Assembly: GCA_037951165.1 (NCBI GenBank)
Contig: JBBDHG010000187.1
Location: 1,495,501 to 1,559,500, forward strand
DNA from: Lophius americanus
Taxonomy: Eukaryota; Chordata; Actinopteri; Lophiiformes; Lophiidae
Reading direction: 5' to 3'
Length of the DNA: 64,000 nucleotides
Shown here: positions 60,576 to 64,000 of the stretch, in pieces
Layout: each line of letters begins with the position of its first letter
Numbering within the stretch: the first letter of the stretch is position 1
Translations under genes and position numbers: made by a program
The notes under the pieces: generated by a model
Databases searched by the model: none
What the model was told of the DNA's origin: nothing
What the model saw: only the letters and a program-made list of their open reading frames with translations

Positions 60576-62589
60576 TAGTGTCCGCACACACCCTGTGAAA
60601 GGTGGCTGCATAGACACAAACGTGTGTACATGCACTGCTTGAATTGCACAACCTTATGGAGGTTGCACTTTTTTTCAGTTGTTTTGGGGAATACTGCGGC
60701 GCTGCTCTGCTGTCAATATCCTGAAATGTTTAGTGGACTAAGAAACTGAACCCGACTTTCTATCAGCAAGGGAGTGTGTTGATAATGTTTGAATTCTATC
60801 TTATAACTCAACTGTTTAAGGGTTTTATCTTAATCTTCAGATATTTTTCTTCTCTTCCAGGCACCTGGTATTTGTGGCTGAGGGCAAAAGGTGGAATTAA
60901 ACAAGCCGTTGGAATGTGGTCCGCTGGGAACCGAGGCACAGCTCTAAGGTTGTTTTCCTTCAGCGCAGTCGGTCGATGAACTGGAGAAAATCCAAGTGGA
61001 AAGAGCAGCCAATCACAGACGGATGAATTTGATACGGGTTGAAGGCAGCTTATTTTTAGAGTGTTACCTGTTAAGCACAAGCTGGGTCCTTTTGGATCAG
61101 GAGAATGTGGTAGAGGACATACACAAAGAGTGATAGATGAAGCAGGTTTGTGCCATCGTTACACTGCCCTGCCTCTAGCCTTCTGTCCAACTAGAAGCAC
61201 TAATCCCTCAGCAAATCCCCTGCAGGCGGGGGCCATAAAAAGCCTGAGATGGGACCTTCTTGGGAGATGACTGCCAGGATTGGTCGGGTTCACCTGCTCA
61301 ATTTATCCGTCCAGCCTACAGTTGAGCACGGCAGTAACCTCTAGCATGAGCGTCTCTCCTCCAACAGGGGTCTGCTATCAGAGCCCGTGTGGAAGCTCTT
61401 AAAGAAGAAGCTACAGTATTTTCTGGGAAAAGAGGCCTGACTTAAGGATCTATTGTTCCGTCCCCGGCCCCTCAGGAATCCAGGCATCTGCAGCCGCCCC
61501 ACTGGCAAAACACTCACATGGGTGTGAAAGTTTTCTAAAATCTCACAGGCATCCAGGCTCGTTCTGGAGAGCAGCCTCCACATTGACCTTCTTTTTCTTT
61601 TTGCAAGTTTTCATAGACACAAAACAGATGGTACGGTTTCCTGTTGTTTAGCATTCTTAATATTTTTAGATAAAATATACAGAAAAATTGCTGAGACATC
61701 TCTCCGGAGGAGGGGTTAAAAACCTGCCAGCATGTTCAACTTTAGAAGTTGGTTCTATAATTGTTTGTGGGTGAAATACCTGATGACGTTCTCTTGACAA
61801 AGAAATAACTTTTAAGTCTATTTAAACTGACGTCAATAAAGAGCGAGTAAAAACTACAAGAACATCTGTGTGCTTTGCTGTACACCTTAATGTTGAATGA
61901 CGTGATTTTTGATTTTATGATTGCATGAAGACTCGTTAAATTTAAGGAATCGGCTGACTCATATATCAAAATCTGAATATAAGGCTTTTATTCCTGTAAA
62001 TACCTTCTACTACATGGCTAAATATTGTGTTTAATTGACAGCGGTCCAGAATGGCGTCGTAAGATTGTGACACTTATATGGAGATGGATTGTATTGTGAA
62101 ATGAGTCTGAACATATCTACATAATTTATGACGCATTTGTTACCTCTTAATTACATCTACTGTACGTGTTATGTTATATATATTTTTATATTATATACAC
62201 ACTTTTACATATTAGACTGAAGCTATCTGCAGTTGATCAGTTAGAGCATTTTTGATATTTGAATGGATTTTGCACAGTAAACAGGAAACTCATGAATGAC
62301 GTTTTAAGCCTCAATTTTTCCGAAAAGATTGAAACGATCCTTGCAATTCGGCAAAGCAAACTATTTATCAGTTGTTTCTCGTAACAACATCAAACAAGGA
62401 TGGTATAAACGGCTTGTTGTAACAGATATTTTCCACTTTCAACACACAATGCTTTTTTAGTGACTATTGCAGTCTCAATAAAGATTTACCCCACTGAATA
62501 GCCTCCATAATAAGAGACACATTTGGAACACAGATGCATAAACTTGTGCAGGGAAGTCCAAATTGTTCTGTCGACCTACATTTATATTA

Positions 62590-63290
62590 TGGCACCAACT
62601 CCAGGATATATACACCACTGCTGACCCCAAAACACCAGAATAGAGGATCCAGTGCACTTCGAGCCATTGAGATAAGAAACCAAAGCTTTTGGATGCGTTT
62701 CTGTGGAGGGATGAAACAAAACTGGAACATTGGGACCTACGGATCAATGGCATGTCTGAAGGAGGAAGAATGAAGCAGAAGCTGAAAGACCTCCATTCCT
62801 ACAGTGAAGCGCAGCAGCAGCAGCAGCGGTGATGCTCTGCGGCTCTTTTGCTTCCACGGACAGTGGAAACCTGCAGCATGTAGAAGGTAAGACGGATTCC
62901 TTCAAGTTATTAGTAGATCCTAGAGAAAAATCTTCGAGGAGAATGACGTTTTCCAAAAGGACATAATCCCAAACCTCTCAGTCCACCGAGGCTTGGTTTC
63001 AGAAGAAGCCCTGTAACATTCTAGAGAGAACATAGACTTAGAAAACCTGTGGTGGGATATGAAGAAGGTGGATGTAGCATGTACACCGAAGAATATTACA
63101 GAACTAGTCACTGTTCCCATGAGGAACGGGCTGAGATCAAGAACGCTGCCATAAACTGGTATCTGATTATGCTAAACGTTTGCAGCTGGTCATAGCAGCT
63201 TATTGTTTACTCCAAAAGACCGGATACACAAAGGGGTTGATTACTTTTGAGACTGCAGTAGGTGCAGATTCTGTTGCATTTAGGTTCTTT
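62590..63290 (+). mobile_element. Degenerate Tc1-like transposase gene
   Basis: In changing frames the plus strand shows a 'DETKLE' catalytic-type segment (62710), then 'VMLCGSFASTDSGNLQHVEG' (near 62830), 'MTFSKRT' near 62942 and a C-terminus 'YAKRLQLVIAAYCLL' then 'GYTKGLITFET' (63168-63260). These follow the order of Tc1 transposases (W.DE.K; ML.G.FS..G.G.L; Q.DNDPKH; YAKRL.AVI..KGG.TK). Stops and shifts between them show it is dead. A short CAG run at 62811-62826 lies within. It is a different subfamily from the four-copy family above. Confidence 0.7.
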
Positions 63291-63707
63291 AACTGTTCTT
63301 GTTTAATTGGTAATTGGAAACGTTTGTGTTCTGCGAGTGAAACTACGATTCCATTGTTGCATGAGCAGGTCTTCACTCAGGGTTGAGCATGGACAGACAC
63401 AGTAAACATGTGGAAGTGATCGCAAATATAATAATTGCATTTCAGCACAACAACGAAGACTTTGTTTTGGTGACTGTGGTAACCAAAACAAAAACCACTG
63501 GGCGGTTCATCATTTTGCCTTTTTTTATTAACAATTTGACATGCAAGCCATGGCAGGTATAACCAGACAGCTAGTTGCTGCCCAGACGGGTGCACATAAT
63601 GAAAATTAGCGACATCTCATATTTCTCAGGTATAGAGAGCATGAAAATATAAGCCAGCAAGACGAGCAACAACGCAACAGTCTGGAGATAGATCGCAAAT
63701 GAAGGTT

Positions 63708-63818
63708 TTAATAGTTTCCTCTGCTTGTGAGGTAAAGTGCCAGAAGCTGCTCGCTTATTCGCCTGCAGCCACCAGTTGAGTTGTCCATGAAGTCAGACAG
63801 TAAACTGCTCCAACGTCT
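63708..63818 (-). CDS. Possible terminal exon of an unidentified gene
   Basis: On the minus strand a branch-point-like CTTAAC and a pyrimidine-rich tract ending TTTTTCTTTTAG (63830-63819) precede an open frame of 35 codons (RWSSLLSDFMDNSTGG..., ending ALYLTSRGNY) that stops at TAA 63710-63708. Splice context and composition are exon-like, but the peptide matches no family I recognise and no partner exon lies within the remaining 180 bp of the window. It may be chance. In human, SLC9A7 neighbours CHST7, but I cannot match this peptide to it. Confidence 0.2.
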   Translation of the reverse strand, partial: RRWSSLLSDFMDNSTGGCRRISEQLLALYLTSRGNY

Positions 63819-64000
63819 AAAAGAAAAACGGTTCATAAGTTAAGCCCCTAAGTTCCTGATGAGTATTTTCCTGAACTTATTTTTTTTTTCCTGGAGGTCA
63901 AAGTTCAAGTAACAGATATTATGAATAACTGATTCTTTTCTGAAGTGGATACAAACACGCTTCCCCATCATCAGACAGTGAAAGCCAAAGCAGCTACAGG

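Larger units (their letters stand above)
57552..62560. other. Intergenic DNA right of chst7
   Basis: I see no supported coding exon. The part to about 58140 may be chst7 3' UTR. It contains a small inverted-ended insertion at 57815-57875 ('caatcagccacgacatttaa' against 'gttgtggctggt') with termini like the Tc1-like family, a Tc1-like end at 60418-60575, and short common repeats (for example 'aggagcagttcatccagaaa' at 59042). A 16-T run lies at about 60291-60306. The 126-residue frames at 58654-59034 (minus) and 59090-59470 (plus) show no family features. Non-coding conserved elements cannot be judged without alignment. Confidence 0.5.

Overview
This is a vertebrate nuclear DNA window, almost certainly from a ray-finned (teleost) fish. 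The genes are split by short GT-AG introns and encode conserved vertebrate proteins. Intergenic DNA is AT-rich and carries transposon debris typical of teleosts: Tc1-like transposase remnants, L2-like and Rex3-like LINE 3' ends, and several dispersed repeat families. I see nothing bacterial, viral or plasmid-like.

Layout from left to right: 1-2050 is intergenic DNA with repeat fragments. nipa2 (+, 2957-5121, 5 coding exons, 362 residues) runs toward cyfip1 (-, 31239-6003, 30 coding exons, 1253 residues). The two genes converge, with facing poly(A) signals at 5577-5590. An fndc9-like gene (+, 14037-14675, a single coding exon) lies antisense inside the 5.8 kb intron between cyfip1 coding exons 22 and 23. 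From 31240 to about 39700 is cyfip1 5' territory, with a predicted untranslated first exon ending in a consensus donor at 39462/39463. A 10-unit, 37-bp minisatellite (39756-40125) lies just upstream of that exon. After a repeat-rich gap comes tubgcp5 (-, 55653-43916, 23 coding exons, 1014 residues). It stands head to head with the intronless carbohydrate sulfotransferase gene chst7 (+, 56289-57551, 420 residues). From 57552 to 64000 I see mostly repeats, plus one weak candidate terminal exon on the minus strand near 63708-63818.

The order and orientations nipa2 / cyfip1 / tubgcp5 match human 15q11.2 between breakpoints BP1 and BP2, so this is an ancient block. The gene functions are diverse: a magnesium-transporter family member, a WAVE-complex and translational-repression subunit, a gamma-tubulin ring complex subunit, a Golgi sulfotransferase and a single-pass FN3 membrane protein. 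They are linked by old synteny, not by one pathway. Exon boundaries were read by hand from splice sites. In all three spliced genes the exon lengths add up to an intact reading frame with no frameshift or internal stop.

The most interesting item is the fndc9-like gene. Human FNDC9 sits antisense inside CYFIP2, the paralogue of CYFIP1. Finding the same nested arrangement in a CYFIP1-type gene suggests that the nesting predates the vertebrate duplication that made CYFIP1 and CYFIP2. Other points worth checking are the minisatellite's higher-order structure beside the predicted cyfip1 promoter, a LINE inserted about 22 nt from a weak 5' splice site, a 31-bp duplication beside a splice acceptor, and a ZNF143-type element in the tubgcp5/chst7 intergenic region.
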